This document shows positions 26,908 to 35,870 of a stretch of DNA of 64,000 nt, one piece after another. Origin of the DNA: Roseomonas sp. KE2513. GTDB taxonomy: Bacteria; Pseudomonadota; Alphaproteobacteria; Acetobacterales; Acetobacteraceae. The notes beneath the pieces were generated by a model. The model worked only from the letters and a program-made list of their open reading frames with translations, had not been told where the DNA came from and ran no database searches. The stretch lies in contig NZ_RCVR01000027.1 of NCBI RefSeq assembly GCF_016107305.1, positions 1 to 64,000 of the forward strand. Direction: 5' to 3'. Position numbers and translations under genes: made by a program. How positions within the stretch are numbered: the stretch's first letter is position 1; every line of letters begins with the position of its first letter.

Positions 26908-28589
26908 GGGGAGGTCCGTTCAGCAGGCTCCCCCGCGCGTTCCTTCTCGCGATCCTGCAACTCGCGCCACAGGATCTTGCCCACGGGCGACTTGGGCAGG
27001 CTTTCCACGAACTCCACCACTCGCGGAACCTTGTAGGCGGCCATCTTGTCGCGGGCCCAGCCCGTGATGTCCTCCGCGCTCACCTGCCCCGCGCGGCCGG
27101 CCTTGAGGCTGATCACGGCCTTGACCGTCTCGCCCCGGTACGGGTGCGGCTGGGACACCACGCAGGCCTCAAGCACGTCCGGGTGTTCGTAGAGCTTCGT
27201 CTCAACCTCTGCCGGCCAGACCTTGAAGCCCGAGGCGTTGATCATGCGCTTCAGGCGGTCTGTCATGAAGTAGTAGCCCTCCTCGTCGGCGTATCCCATG
27301 TCGCCGCTGCGGTACCAGCGCACCCCGTCGCGCTCGACGAAAGCTTTCGCCGTTTCCTCCGGCTTGCCCCAGTAGCCGCGGAACATCTGCGGGCCGCGCA
27401 CGAGGATCTCGCCGGGCTCGCCGGGCGGTAGGTCCTCAAGCGTTTCGGGGTGGACGACGGCGACCTCGGTGTCGAAGAAGGCGATGCCGAGGCATTGCGG
27501 CTTCGGCCGCTCGATCGGGTTGATGTGGGTCGTCGCGGCCGCCTCGGTCATACCGTAGGCCTCGATAAAGGGAAGGCCGGTCGCCTCCCTCAGGCGGCGC
27601 CACACCTCCTGCGGCATCGGCGCGCCGCCCGCGGTCACGCGCCGCAGCGAGGAAAGGTCCCGCCGTTCCAGGTCCGGGCTTGCCAGCATGTCGATGCAGG
27701 CGGTGGGCGCGATCGCGAGGTGGGAGACGCGGTAGCGCTCGATGAGCCCGAGCGCGAGCCCGCGTTCCCAGCGGGGCAAAGGGATCATCATGCCCCCGCT
27801 GGTCACTGGGCAGTGCAGCCCGTTCGCGATGCCGGAGACCTGGTACATCGGCGGCAGGCCAAGAAAGACGGTGGCCGCGGTCTGGCCGTGCCACAGCGTC
27901 AGGCCGACCGCCGTGTGCATGAAGGTGGCGTGCGGGTGCTCGCAGCCCTTGGAGATGCCGGTGGAGCCGGAGGTGTAGGGCAGCAGCGCCAAGTCCTCGG
28001 GCGTTGCCTCCGGCGCGGGGGCCGTGAAGCCCGCGCCGATCGCCTCGGACCAGGGCACGCAGCCATCGTGCCGCCGCGCGGGCGTCAGAAGCCACTCCTG
28101 CAGCGCGAAATCCGGTGCATTCGGCAGATAGTCGGCATAGGTGATGGCGACGATGTGCCGAAGGTCGTCCAGCTTCCCTGCCGCGTCGCGAAGGGTCGGC
28201 AGCAGATCTTGCGCCACCACCGCGGCACGCGCTCCGCTATCCCCGATAATCTGCGCCAGCTCCCCCGTCCGCACCATGGGATTGACCGGCACGGCGACGC
28301 AGTCCGCCCGCAGGACGCCGTAATAGGCGATGAGCCATTGCGGGGAGTTCTGCATGTACAGCGCCACGCGGTCGCCGCGCACCAGCCCGGCCCGGCGCCG
28401 CAGCCAGCCGGCAAAGGCCTCCACCTCGCGCTCCACGTCGCGCCAGGTCATGTCGCGGCCGAAGAAGCCGATTGCCAAGCGGCTGCCGTAACGCGCGGCC
28501 GTTACGCGCAGGGAGAAGGGAAGGGTGGTCTCGACCCGCGGAAGGCTGCGCGGGAGGTGGGCCGGCCAGTAGCCTGTCTTGCTTTCCAT
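26904..28589 (-). CDS. Acyl-CoA synthetase (AMP-binding, acid-CoA ligase)
   Basis: A 561-aa ANL-superfamily adenylate-forming ligase. The P-loop-like motif is YTSGSTGISKGCEH, the A5 region is EAYGMTEAAATTH, the A8 hinge lies in EGYYFMTDRLKRMINASGFK, and the A10 lysine is in SPVGKILWREL. It would convert a carboxylic acid (fatty or aromatic) to its CoA thioester. It is the first gene of the minus-strand pair and is divergent from the Bug/thiolase operon; the 208-bp gap carries two related palindromic sites. Confidence 0.9.
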   Translation of the reverse strand: MESKTGYWPAHLPRSLPRVETTLPFSLRVTAARYGSRLAIGFFGRDMTWRDVEREVEAFAGWLRRRAGLVRGDRVALYMQNSPQWLIAYYGVLRADCVAVPVNPMVRTGELAQIIGDSGARAAVVAQDLLPTLRDAAGKLDDLRHIVAITYADYLPNAPDFALQEWLLTPARRHDGCVPWSEAIGAGFTAPAPEATPEDLALLPYTSGSTGISKGCEHPHATFMHTAVGLTLWHGQTAATVFLGLPPMYQVSGIANGLHCPVTSGGMMIPLPRWERGLALGLIERYRVSHLAIAPTACIDMLASPDLERRDLSSLRRVTAGGAPMPQEVWRRLREATGLPFIEAYGMTEAAATTHINPIERPKPQCLGIAFFDTEVAVVHPETLEDLPPGEPGEILVRGPQMFRGYWGKPEETAKAFVERDGVRWYRSGDMGYADEEGYYFMTDRLKRMINASGFKVWPAEVETKLYEHPDVLEACVVSQPHPYRGETVKAVISLKAGRAGQVSAEDITGWARDKMAAYKVPRVVEFVESLPKSPVGKILWRELQDREKERAGEPAERTSP

Positions 28590-28647
28590 GATCCCTGCCG
28601 ATGTGGATGCCGGGCGCTCATCGTGTCCGCGCCCTCCATGATGAACA

Positions 28648-28662
28648 ACAAAACGGATTCGT
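28648..28662. promoter_or_regulatory. Palindromic operator (site B) upstream of the acyl-CoA ligase
   Basis: ACAAAACGGATTCGT has one perfect half-site (ATTCGT) and one 4/6 half-site of the ACGAAT-N3-ATTCGT motif. On the minus strand it reads within TTGACGAATCCG, a promoter-like -35 element for the ligase gene. Confidence 0.4.
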
Positions 28663-28713
28663 CAAATGCGAAGCGATCGGGCCGGCGTGGGCACGGCTGA
28701 AGATTTGATATTG

Positions 28714-28728
28714 ACGAAAGAGGTTTGT
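28714..28728 (+). promoter_or_regulatory. Palindromic operator (site C) upstream of the Bug/thiolase operon
   Basis: ACGAAAGAGGTTTGT resembles the ACGAAT-N3-ATTCGT motif (5/6 and 4/6 half-sites). It directly follows and overlaps TTGACG at 28711-28716, a -35-like element for the rightward operon. Confidence 0.38.
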
Positions 28729-28797
28729 TGCGGTGCTACTGCGCCCGAAGCAGCGTCCCGACAGAGGGCGTGGAGAGAACCAGGGGGAGGACAGGCG

Positions 28798-29823
28798 TTG
28801 TTCAGCCGGACACCATCATGCCGCCCGCAGCCCGCGGATCTCCGCCCGGCTTCCTGGGGGCGGCGGCGCGTTCTGGCGGGCTGCGCGGCCGCGGCGCTGA
28901 TCGCCGGACCAGCGGCCGCGCAGGACTACCCCTCGCAACCCATCCGCGTGATCGTGACCTTCCCGCCGGGCGGCAGCACCGACATCATCGCGCGCGTGCT
29001 GAGCGGGGGCATCGAGCGCCGGCTGGGAAGGCCGCTCGTCATCGAGAACCGCTCCGGTGCCGGCGGCAATATCGGGATGGACGTCGTCGCGAAGGCGCCG
29101 CCGGACGGCTACACGCTCGGCATCGGTGCCGCCGGCGCGCTCGCCGTGAATCCCAGCCTCTATCCTGCCATGCCCTATGATCCCGTGCGGGATCTGAGCG
29201 CCGTCGCGATGATCGCGGAGATCCCCTTCGTGCTCGTGGCCAATCCTGGCCAGCCCGCCCGGACGCTTCCCGAGCTTCTTGCCGCCGCCCGCGCGCGGCC
29301 GGACGGCCTCACCGTCGCGCATGGCGGCAACGGCACGGCGATGCACCTCTCGGCCGAGCTGCTGAACCAGATGGCGGAGCTGCGGATCGTCAACGTGCCC
29401 TTCCGCGGCACGGGGCCGTCCGTGACCGCGGTCCTCTCCGGCTCGACCGACCTCGGCATGCTCGACCTTCCCTCCTCCCTGACCCTGATCCGTGAGGGAA
29501 AGGTACGGGCCCTCGGCGTGACATCGGCCCGCCGGCTGGCTGCGCTGCCCGATGTCCCTACCTTCGGCGAGGCCGGCGTGGCCGGCTACGAGTCCGTCGG
29601 CTGGTTCGGCCTCGTGGCGCCGGCCCGAACGCCGGACACGATCATCGCGCGGCTGAACGGGGCCTTCAACGAGGCGCTGCGCGAGCCGCAGGTGGTGGAG
29701 CGGCTCGGCACCCTCGGTGTCGAGCCGCGCACCGGTTCGCCGGCCGAGTTCGCGGCCTTTGTCCGCAGCGAGGGGGCGAAATGGGCCGAAGTGGTCCGCG
29801 TCTCCGGCGCGAAGCCCGAATAG
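28798..29823 (+). CDS. Bug/TctC-family periplasmic receptor
   Basis: A 341-aa tripartite-tricarboxylate-transporter receptor-like protein. A twin-arginine-type signal (WGRRRVLAGCAAAALIAG, AAA cleavage region) precedes the Bug core: QPIRVIVTFPPGGSTDIIAR, VIENRSGAGGNIG and APPDGYTL. The TTG at 28798 is chosen because GGGGGAGG ends seven bases earlier; the frame is open upstream to 28666. Bug proteins bind carboxylated solutes in the periplasm. It starts the rightward CoA-degradation operon, without its own TctAB. Confidence 0.87.
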   Translation: MFSRTPSCRPQPADLRPASWGRRRVLAGCAAAALIAGPAAAQDYPSQPIRVIVTFPPGGSTDIIARVLSGGIERRLGRPLVIENRSGAGGNIGMDVVAKAPPDGYTLGIGAAGALAVNPSLYPAMPYDPVRDLSAVAMIAEIPFVLVANPGQPARTLPELLAAARARPDGLTVAHGGNGTAMHLSAELLNQMAELRIVNVPFRGTGPSVTAVLSGSTDLGMLDLPSSLTLIREGKVRALGVTSARRLAALPDVPTFGEAGVAGYESVGWFGLVAPARTPDTIIARLNGAFNEALREPQVVERLGTLGVEPRTGSPAEFAAFVRSEGAKWAEVVRVSGAKPE

Positions 29824-29849
29824 ACCGCGCGGGGCAGGAGGAGATCGCC

Positions 29850-30824
29850 ATGCTTCCGAGAAGAACGCTGCTGGGGGCGACAGCCGGCATCGCCGCCTGG
29901 GCCGGCGCGACGCGCGCGCAGGGCGCGGAGTGGCCGAACCGCCCCGTGCGGATCGTGGTGCCCTACGCGCCCGGTGGCGCGAACGACATCCTCGCGCGGC
30001 TCTACGGCCAGAAGCTGAGCGAGCGGCTGGGCCAGCCCTTCGTCATCGAGAACCGCGCCGGTGGGCAGGCGATCATCGGCAGCGAGTACGTCGCCCGTGC
30101 CCCGGCGGATGGCTACACGCTGCTGCTGGGCGCGACGGGAACGATGATCTTCAATCCCGTCACCTACGAGCGCCTTCCCTACGACCCCGTGCAGGACTTC
30201 GTGCCGGTGTCGATCGCGGCCTCCTTTCCCCTCGTCCTCGCCGTCTCGGGCGAGGCGCCCTTCCGCACCGTGCAGGAGCTGGTCGCGCACGCGAAGGCCA
30301 ATCCGGACCGGATGACTTACGGCACCAGCAGCGCCGGCTTCCAGATGGCGACCGAGCTGTTCAACCTGCGCGCGGGAACGAAGTTCATCTATGTCGCCTA
30401 CCGCGGCAGCGCCGAGAGCGTGAACGCGGCCGCCACGGGCGAGGTCACGATGACGCTCGTCGATGTCGGCCCGGCGGCCGGCGCGCTGCAGGCCGGTCGG
30501 CTGCGCGGCCTCGCCACCACGGCGTCCGAACGGCTCCCGGCCTTCCCCGATATCCCGACGATGAAGGAGCTGGGCTATCCCGACCTCACCCTCGTGCTCT
30601 GGAGCGGGCTGATGGCGCCATCCGGCACCCCGGAACCGATCCTGCGCCGCCTGAACGCGGAGATCCTGCGCGCCAACCAGGCGCCCGACTTGCGGGAGAG
30701 GCTGCGGGCGCTCTCGATGGATCCGGTCGGCAGCTCGACGGAGGAGGCGCGCCGCGCGGTGAGAGAGGGCATCACCTTCTGGCGCGGCATCGCGCAGGAG
30801 GCGCAGCTCCGCTTCGAGCGGTAG
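29850..30824 (+). CDS. Bug/TctC-family periplasmic receptor
   Basis: A 324-aa Bug receptor with signal MLPRRTLLGATAGIAAWAGA and core RPVRIVVPYAPGGANDILAR, VIENRAGGQAIIG and APADGYTLLLGA. CAGGAGGAG precedes the ATG. It is a close paralogue of the receptor at 37611-38591: the stretch GANDILARLYGQKLSERLGQ is identical in both. It is the second of two tandem receptors before the thiolase-like gene. Confidence 0.9.
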   Translation: MLPRRTLLGATAGIAAWAGATRAQGAEWPNRPVRIVVPYAPGGANDILARLYGQKLSERLGQPFVIENRAGGQAIIGSEYVARAPADGYTLLLGATGTMIFNPVTYERLPYDPVQDFVPVSIAASFPLVLAVSGEAPFRTVQELVAHAKANPDRMTYGTSSAGFQMATELFNLRAGTKFIYVAYRGSAESVNAAATGEVTMTLVDVGPAAGALQAGRLRGLATTASERLPAFPDIPTMKELGYPDLTLVLWSGLMAPSGTPEPILRRLNAEILRANQAPDLRERLRALSMDPVGSSTEEARRAVREGITFWRGIAQEAQLRFER

Positions 30825-30895
30825 CGCGGCCAGGGTGAACGACCGGGATCGGCGCTCCGGAACGGACGGCGCCCCAGTGAGGTGACAGAGCATCC

Positions 30896-32056
30896 ATGCC
30901 ACAGCCGAAGGCCTGCATCGCCGGGATTTTCGAGCATCCGACCCGCCGGGCGGACGACAAGCCGCTCGCGCAGCTCCACGCGGAGGTCGCGGCGGGCGCG
31001 CTGCGCGACGCGGGGCTGAGCAAGTCGGACGTGGACGGCTACTTCTGCGCGGGCGATGCGCCAGGCCTCGGGCCGCTCTCGATGGTGGACTATCTCGGTT
31101 TGCGGGTGCGGCACGTCGACACCACCGATACCGGGGGCTCCGCCTATCTCGTCCACGTCGCCCACGCGGCGGAGGCGATCGCGGCGGGCAAGTGTAACGT
31201 CGCCCTCATCACGCTTGCCGGCCGACCGCTGGCCGAAGGAATGGGTTCCGGCCTCGGGCTGCGCCTCGACAACATGCCCGACGTGGCCTTCGAGGCGCCC
31301 TATGGCACGGCCGTGCTGAACCTCTACGCCATGGTGGCGCAGCGGCACATGTACGAATTCGGCACCACCGCGGAGCAGCTCGCCTGGATCAAGGTGGCGG
31401 CGAGCCATCATGCGCAGCACAACCCGCAGGCCGTGCTCCGCAAGGTGCTGACGGTCGAGGATGTGCTGGCCTCGCCCATGGTCGCCGATCCCCTCCGCAA
31501 GCACGACTGCTGCGTGATCAACGACGGGGGCGGCGCGCTGGTCGTCACGCGGCCGGAGATCGCGCGAGGCCTCGGGCGGCCGGTGGTCTCGCTCCGGGGC
31601 AGCGGCACGGCGGTGAAGGCCCAGATGGGCGGCAAGGTTGACCTCACCTATTCCGCCGGCCGCTTCTCGGGCGCCGCCGCCTTCGAGGAGGCCGGCGTGA
31701 CCCCCGCCGACATCCGCTACGCCTCCATCTACGACAGCTTCACCATCACGGTGCTCTGCACCCTGGAGGACCTGGGCTTCTGCGAGAAGGGCAGGGGGGG
31801 CGCCTTCGTGGCGGACGGCAACCTTATCTCCGGCGTCGGGCGGCTTGCCTTCAACACGGATGGCGGCGGCCTGTGCAGCAACCATCCCGGCAACCGCGGC
31901 GGCATCACCAAGGTGATCGAGGCGGTCAGGCAGCTTCGCGGGGAGGCCCATCCGGCAGTGCAGGTGCCCGACCTGCACCTGGCCCTCGCGCACGGGACCG
32001 GCGGCTCGCTTGGCACGCGGCACGGCAGCGCCACGCTGATCCTCGAGAGGAACTGA
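30896..32056 (+). CDS. Thiolase-like protein lacking both thiolase cysteines (possible acyl-CoA aldolase subunit)
   Basis: A 386-aa SCP2-thiolase-fold protein. The expected nucleophilic Cys segment is replaced by DTTDTGGSAYLVHVAHA, and the C-terminal CxGxGQG-like segment reads ALAHGTGGSLGTRHG. The HP of the HPxGATG motif persists as CSNHPGNRGG. YDSFTITVLCTLEDLGF is the usual SCP2-thiolase region. The gene is followed 4 bp later by a DUF35 gene. Thiolase-like/DUF35 pairs are known both as true thiolases (BbsAB) and as retro-aldolases (Ltp2 with ChsH2). Missing cysteines favour the aldolase-like or another non-thiolase role. Confidence 0.82.
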   Translation: MPQPKACIAGIFEHPTRRADDKPLAQLHAEVAAGALRDAGLSKSDVDGYFCAGDAPGLGPLSMVDYLGLRVRHVDTTDTGGSAYLVHVAHAAEAIAAGKCNVALITLAGRPLAEGMGSGLGLRLDNMPDVAFEAPYGTAVLNLYAMVAQRHMYEFGTTAEQLAWIKVAASHHAQHNPQAVLRKVLTVEDVLASPMVADPLRKHDCCVINDGGGALVVTRPEIARGLGRPVVSLRGSGTAVKAQMGGKVDLTYSAGRFSGAAAFEEAGVTPADIRYASIYDSFTITVLCTLEDLGFCEKGRGGAFVADGNLISGVGRLAFNTDGGGLCSNHPGNRGGITKVIEAVRQLRGEAHPAVQVPDLHLALAHGTGGSLGTRHGSATLILERN

Positions 32057-32060
32057 GGCG

Positions 32061-32459
32061 ATGAGCACGCCGCGCGACATCACCCCGCCCCAGCCGACCC
32101 CGGAGACCGCCCCCTACTGGGCGGCGGCGCGGGAGGGGCGCCTGCTCGTGAAGCGCTGCAACGCCTGCGGCGAGCACCACGCCTATCCCCGCGCCCTGTG
32201 CCCTTTCTGCTTCAGCGAGGACACGGTGTGGGAGGAGGCCTCGGGCCAGGGCACGATCTACTCGTTCAGCATCATGCGTCGCGCGAAGGTTCCCTACGCC
32301 GTCGCCTATGTCACCCTCGCCGAGGGGCCGACGATCATCAGCAACATCGTGGACGCGGAGTTCGACGCGCTGCGGGTCGGCCAGCCCGTCCGGCTCGCCT
32401 TCCGCGCGGCGACGGACGGTCAGCCCGTGCCGATGTTCGCGCCGGCCAGCGAGCCATGA
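32061..32459 (+). CDS. Zn-ribbon/OB-fold (DUF35) acyl-CoA partner protein
   Basis: A 132-aa DUF35 protein: N-terminal rubredoxin-like Zn ribbon with CNAC and CPFC pairs (about residues 34-51), then an OB-fold (GQGTIYSFSIMRRA, VPYAVAYVTLAEGPTIIS). Such proteins form complexes with thiolase-like subunits and bind the CoA moiety. It lies between the thiolase-like and dehydrogenase genes, overlapping the latter by 4 bp (ATGA). Confidence 0.92.
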   Translation: MSTPRDITPPQPTPETAPYWAAAREGRLLVKRCNACGEHHAYPRALCPFCFSEDTVWEEASGQGTIYSFSIMRRAKVPYAVAYVTLAEGPTIISNIVDAEFDALRVGQPVRLAFRAATDGQPVPMFAPASEP

Positions 32460-33742
32460 GCGGGGAAGCGGCGCGCGCCTATCTCGCCGCCGCGGAGGCC
32501 GCGGCGCGGCGCAGTGCCGGCGATGCCCCGCCCGCACCAGTCGGGCACGTCGCGGTGATCGGCGCGGGCACGATGGGCGGCGGGCTGGCGATGGCGCTCG
32601 CCAATGCGGGCCTGCGCGTCACCCTGGTGGATAGCGCCCGGGCCGGGCTGGAGCGCGGCCTGGGCACGATCCGCCGGACCTACGAGGGGCAGGCGTCGCG
32701 CGGGCGCATCACGGTCGAGGAGGCGGGCGAGCGGAGTGCCCTGATTCGGAGCACGACTGCCCTGGAGGATGCGGCGGAGGCCGATGCCGTCATCGAGGCC
32801 GTGTTCGAGAACCTGGCACTCAAGCGCGACCTCTTCGCCGCGCTGGACCGGGTGATGCGCGCCGGTGCGCTCCTCGCTACCAACACCTCGGGCCTGGACA
32901 TCGACGCCATTGCCGCCGCGACCGCACGTCCTGAGGACGTAATCGGCATGCACTTCTTTTCCCCGGCGCACATCATGCGGCTCGTCGAGGTCGTTCGCGG
33001 GCGGGAGACCTCGGCTGGAACCATTGCCACGACCTTCGCCCTAGCGGGCCGGCTGGGGAAGGTGCCCGTGCTCGTCGGCAACGCGCCGGGCTTCGTCGGT
33101 AACCGCATGATGCGCCGCCGGGGCGAGCAGGCGGAGCGGCTGCTGCTGGAAGGCGCCTCGCCGGAAAGGGTGGATGCGGTCATGCGCCGCTTCGGCTTCG
33201 CCATGGGCCCCTTCGCGGTGCTGGACATGGCTGGGCTCGACGTCGGGTTGCGGGCGCGCCGCGAAAGGGGCGCCACCGCGGTGGTGGACGACGCGCTGAA
33301 CGCGCTCGGCCGCCTCGGGCAGAAGACAGGCGCCGGCTACTACCGCTACGAGGACGGCGACCGCACGCCGCTGCCCGATCTCGCCGTGCTCGAGATCGTG
33401 CGCGACGCGGCGGCCCGGCTCGGCATCCCGCAGCGGGATCCGGACGACGAGGAGATCCTCGATCGCCTGCTGCTGCCGCTGGTGAACGAGGGTGCGCGCA
33501 TCCTGGATGAGGGAATGGCGGAGCGGGCGGGCGACATCGACGTGGTCTGGGCCAACGGCTACGGCTTTCCGCTCGATCGCGGCGGCCCGATGTACCACGC
33601 CGACGCGATCGGGCTTCCGGAGGTGGTGCGCCGGCTGCAGGGTCACGCGGCGCGGACCGGCCATGTCGCGCTGCGCCCCGCGCCGCTGCTGGCGCGAATG
33701 GCGGCTGAGGGGCGCCGCTTCACAGGGGGCCACGATGAATGA
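32456..33742 (+). CDS. 3-hydroxyacyl-CoA dehydrogenase (FadB-type)
   Basis: A 428-aa NAD-dependent dehydrogenase. The Rossmann motif is VAVIGAGTMGGGLAMALANA (about 31), catalytic His in GMHFFSPAHIMRLVEVVRG, and Asn-containing NAPGFVGNRM follows. A second 3HCDH C-terminal domain occupies about 330-420, so it is long-form. It is translationally coupled to the DUF35 gene and overlaps the IclR gene by 8 bp. With the ligase and crotonase across the divergent promoter it supplies the oxidation step of a beta-oxidation-like side-chain route. Confidence 0.9.
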   Translation: MSGEAARAYLAAAEAAARRSAGDAPPAPVGHVAVIGAGTMGGGLAMALANAGLRVTLVDSARAGLERGLGTIRRTYEGQASRGRITVEEAGERSALIRSTTALEDAAEADAVIEAVFENLALKRDLFAALDRVMRAGALLATNTSGLDIDAIAAATARPEDVIGMHFFSPAHIMRLVEVVRGRETSAGTIATTFALAGRLGKVPVLVGNAPGFVGNRMMRRRGEQAERLLLEGASPERVDAVMRRFGFAMGPFAVLDMAGLDVGLRARRERGATAVVDDALNALGRLGQKTGAGYYRYEDGDRTPLPDLAVLEIVRDAAARLGIPQRDPDDEEILDRLLLPLVNEGARILDEGMAERAGDIDVVWANGYGFPLDRGGPMYHADAIGLPEVVRRLQGHAARTGHVALRPAPLLARMAAEGRRFTGGHDE

Positions 33743-34655
33743 GGCCGGCTCCCAGCGGCGGCGCATGCTCCGCCCGTCCAAGAGCGGGGCGCGGGAATTG
33801 ACCCGGCCTGCCCTCTCGCCCCTTGATGCGCGCATGTCAGCACGAGATGCCACGCAAATCACGACAGATGCAGGAACGGGTCCGGAGCAGCGATCGATCC
33901 AATCGGTCGTGATTGGCTTCCGGTTGATCGAGGCGTTGGAGGCGGCGGGCGGGCCCGTGACGCTGAAGGACTTGGCCGCGGCGGCAGGCATGCCGCCGAG
34001 CCGGGCGCATGCCTACCTCGCCAGCCTGCGCGCGGTCGGCCTGGTGACGCAGGAGGAGGAGGGCGGGCGCTACGATCTCGGCCCCCGCGCACTCTCCCTC
34101 GGCCTCGCGGCCCTCGGCCGGCTCGAGGTGCGGGAGGCGGCGCTGGGCGCCATGCGCGCCTTCCGCGACGATACGGGCGAGGCAGTGCATCTCTCGGTTT
34201 GGTCCGGCCAGTCCCCAGTAATCGTGTCGCGGCTCGACGGGCGGCGCGGCGGGTCGCTCTCCATCCGCCTCGGCTTCGCGCTGCCGCTCGACCGCTCCGC
34301 CTCCGGGCACATCTTTCTTGCCTTCCTTCCGGAAGCCGTGGCGACCGGGCGGGCCCTCGCGCGCGAGGTCGAGCTGGTACGCCGCCGCGGGATCGCGGTC
34401 ACGGGCGGGCTGCTGAACACGGGCTTTGCCGCGCTCTCCGTGCCGGTCTTCAACCACGCGGGCGACCTGGCAGCGGCCATGACCACGCTCGGTGCGGCGG
34501 GCCACATCGACATCTCGCCGGACGGCCCGACGGCCCGGCGCCTGCGTGCCGCCGGGGAGGCCGCCTCGGCCGCGCTGGGCTACGGGGTCCGCGAACCATC
34601 CAAGCCGAAGCCGAAGGCAAAGCCGGAGCGGGAGAAAAAGCCGCCGCGCCGGTAG
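33735..34655 (+). CDS. IclR-family transcriptional regulator
   Basis: Up to 306 aa. The HTH_IclR domain is SIQSVVIGFRLIEALEAAGG followed by LKDLAAAAGMPPSRAHAYL, and the effector domain has LSIRLGFALPLDRSASGHIF. The ATG at 33735 overlaps the dehydrogenase stop; an internal ATG at 33834 would give a more typical N-terminus. The C-terminus is a basic Lys/Pro-rich tail (KPKPKAKPEREKKPPRR), unusual for the family. It is the best local candidate to bind the ACGAAT-N3-ATTCGT-like sites. Confidence 0.87.
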   Translation: MNEAGSQRRRMLRPSKSGARELTRPALSPLDARMSARDATQITTDAGTGPEQRSIQSVVIGFRLIEALEAAGGPVTLKDLAAAAGMPPSRAHAYLASLRAVGLVTQEEEGGRYDLGPRALSLGLAALGRLEVREAALGAMRAFRDDTGEAVHLSVWSGQSPVIVSRLDGRRGGSLSIRLGFALPLDRSASGHIFLAFLPEAVATGRALAREVELVRRRGIAVTGGLLNTGFAALSVPVFNHAGDLAAAMTTLGAAGHIDISPDGPTARRLRAAGEAASAALGYGVREPSKPKPKAKPEREKKPPRR

Positions 34656-34750
34656 CAACGTGCCTGCCGCGGGGCGGCTCCCGGGCAGAGGAAACATCAC
34701 GAGCGTCCCGGCCGGCCAGGCTGGCACGGGATGCCGATGGGAGGAGCGCG

Positions 34751-35734
34751 ATGGAGGCCCGGACAACCCGGCGTGCCGTACTGGCCGCTGCCTGCCTGCT
34801 GGGCACCGGCAGGATATCCCATGCCGCCTGGCCGGACCGTCCGGTGCGGCTGATCGCGCCCTACGCGCCCGGCGGCGTGACGGATATCCTGGCCCGTTCG
34901 CTGGCCCAGGTTCTTTCGCCGCAACTGGGCCAGCCGGTGGTAATCGAGAACCGTCCGGGCGCCAACACCATCGTCGGCACCCAGGCCGCTGCCCAGGCCC
35001 TGCCGGACGGGAACTCGCTGCTTCTGACGAGCGGTGCCGGCTTCGTCGTGAATCCGCTGCTCTACCGGCAGCTTCCCTATGATCCCGCACGCGACTTCAG
35101 CCTGCTCTCCGTGATCGCGGAGTCCCCGCTGATCATGGTGGTCGATGCCCGCTCCCCCATTCGGACCGTGCAGGACTTCATCGCCTTCGCGCGCTCGCGC
35201 CCGGGCGGTGCGAACTACGCCTCGGTGGGCCAGGGAAGCCCCGTCCAGCTCGCCTCCGAGATGTTCGCGATGATGGCGGGGCTGTCACTCGTCCATATTC
35301 CCTATTCCGGAAGCGCGCCCGCCCAGCTCGCCCTCAACGCCGGAGACGTGCACGTCATGTTCGACGCGCTCGGCAGCGCCTCGGGACTGATCAGGGACGG
35401 CCGGCTGCGGGCGCTGGCGGTGACGGGCGCCGAGCGCTCGGACGCCTTTCCCGATGTGCCGACGATGATGCAGGCCGGGCTCGCGGAGTACCGCGTGGCG
35501 GCTTGGTTCGGCATCGCCGCGCCGCGCCAGACGCCAGCTTCCGTCCAGGAAAGGCTGCGCGAAGCGCTCGCGGCCGCGCAAGGGGACGAGACGCTGCGCC
35601 GGCGGCTGCGCGACTTCGGGATGGTGCCGCAGGCGCCGCGCGACGCCGCGGCCCTGGCGTCCTACGTGGCCGAGGACCACGCGCGCTGGGCGAAGGTCAT
35701 CAGCGAACGCGGCCTCTCGCTTTCGCCGGGCTGA
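34751..35734 (+). CDS. Bug/TctC-family periplasmic receptor
   Basis: A 327-aa Bug receptor. The signal TTRRAVLAAACLLGTG is twin-arginine-like, and the core has RPVRLIAPYAPGGVTDILAR, VIENRPGANTIVG and ALPDGNSLLL. GGGAGGAG precedes ATG 34751. It stands 95 bp after the IclR gene and may continue that operon. Ligand unknown. Confidence 0.89.
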   Translation: MEARTTRRAVLAAACLLGTGRISHAAWPDRPVRLIAPYAPGGVTDILARSLAQVLSPQLGQPVVIENRPGANTIVGTQAAAQALPDGNSLLLTSGAGFVVNPLLYRQLPYDPARDFSLLSVIAESPLIMVVDARSPIRTVQDFIAFARSRPGGANYASVGQGSPVQLASEMFAMMAGLSLVHIPYSGSAPAQLALNAGDVHVMFDALGSASGLIRDGRLRALAVTGAERSDAFPDVPTMMQAGLAEYRVAAWFGIAAPRQTPASVQERLREALAAAQGDETLRRRLRDFGMVPQAPRDAAALASYVAEDHARWAKVISERGLSLSPG

Positions 35735-35870
35735 CGGCCCGTGGGGCCAAGGCCCTCGGGAAATGACTGATGGCCTGCCCGAACAGTGTGAAATGCTTCG
35801 TCTCTATCGAACTGATTCTGTGGCTGATGCCCCGCCACGCCTCCGCCGACGCCAGAAGGAAGATTGAGGG

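Noticed and set aside
26904-28589. RpfB identity for the acyl-CoA ligase
   Set aside because: RpfB is a FadD-like ligase next to rpfF in Xanthomonas, but this gene is 30 kb from rpfF and sits in a CoA-catabolic operon, so there is no support for a DSF-turnover role.
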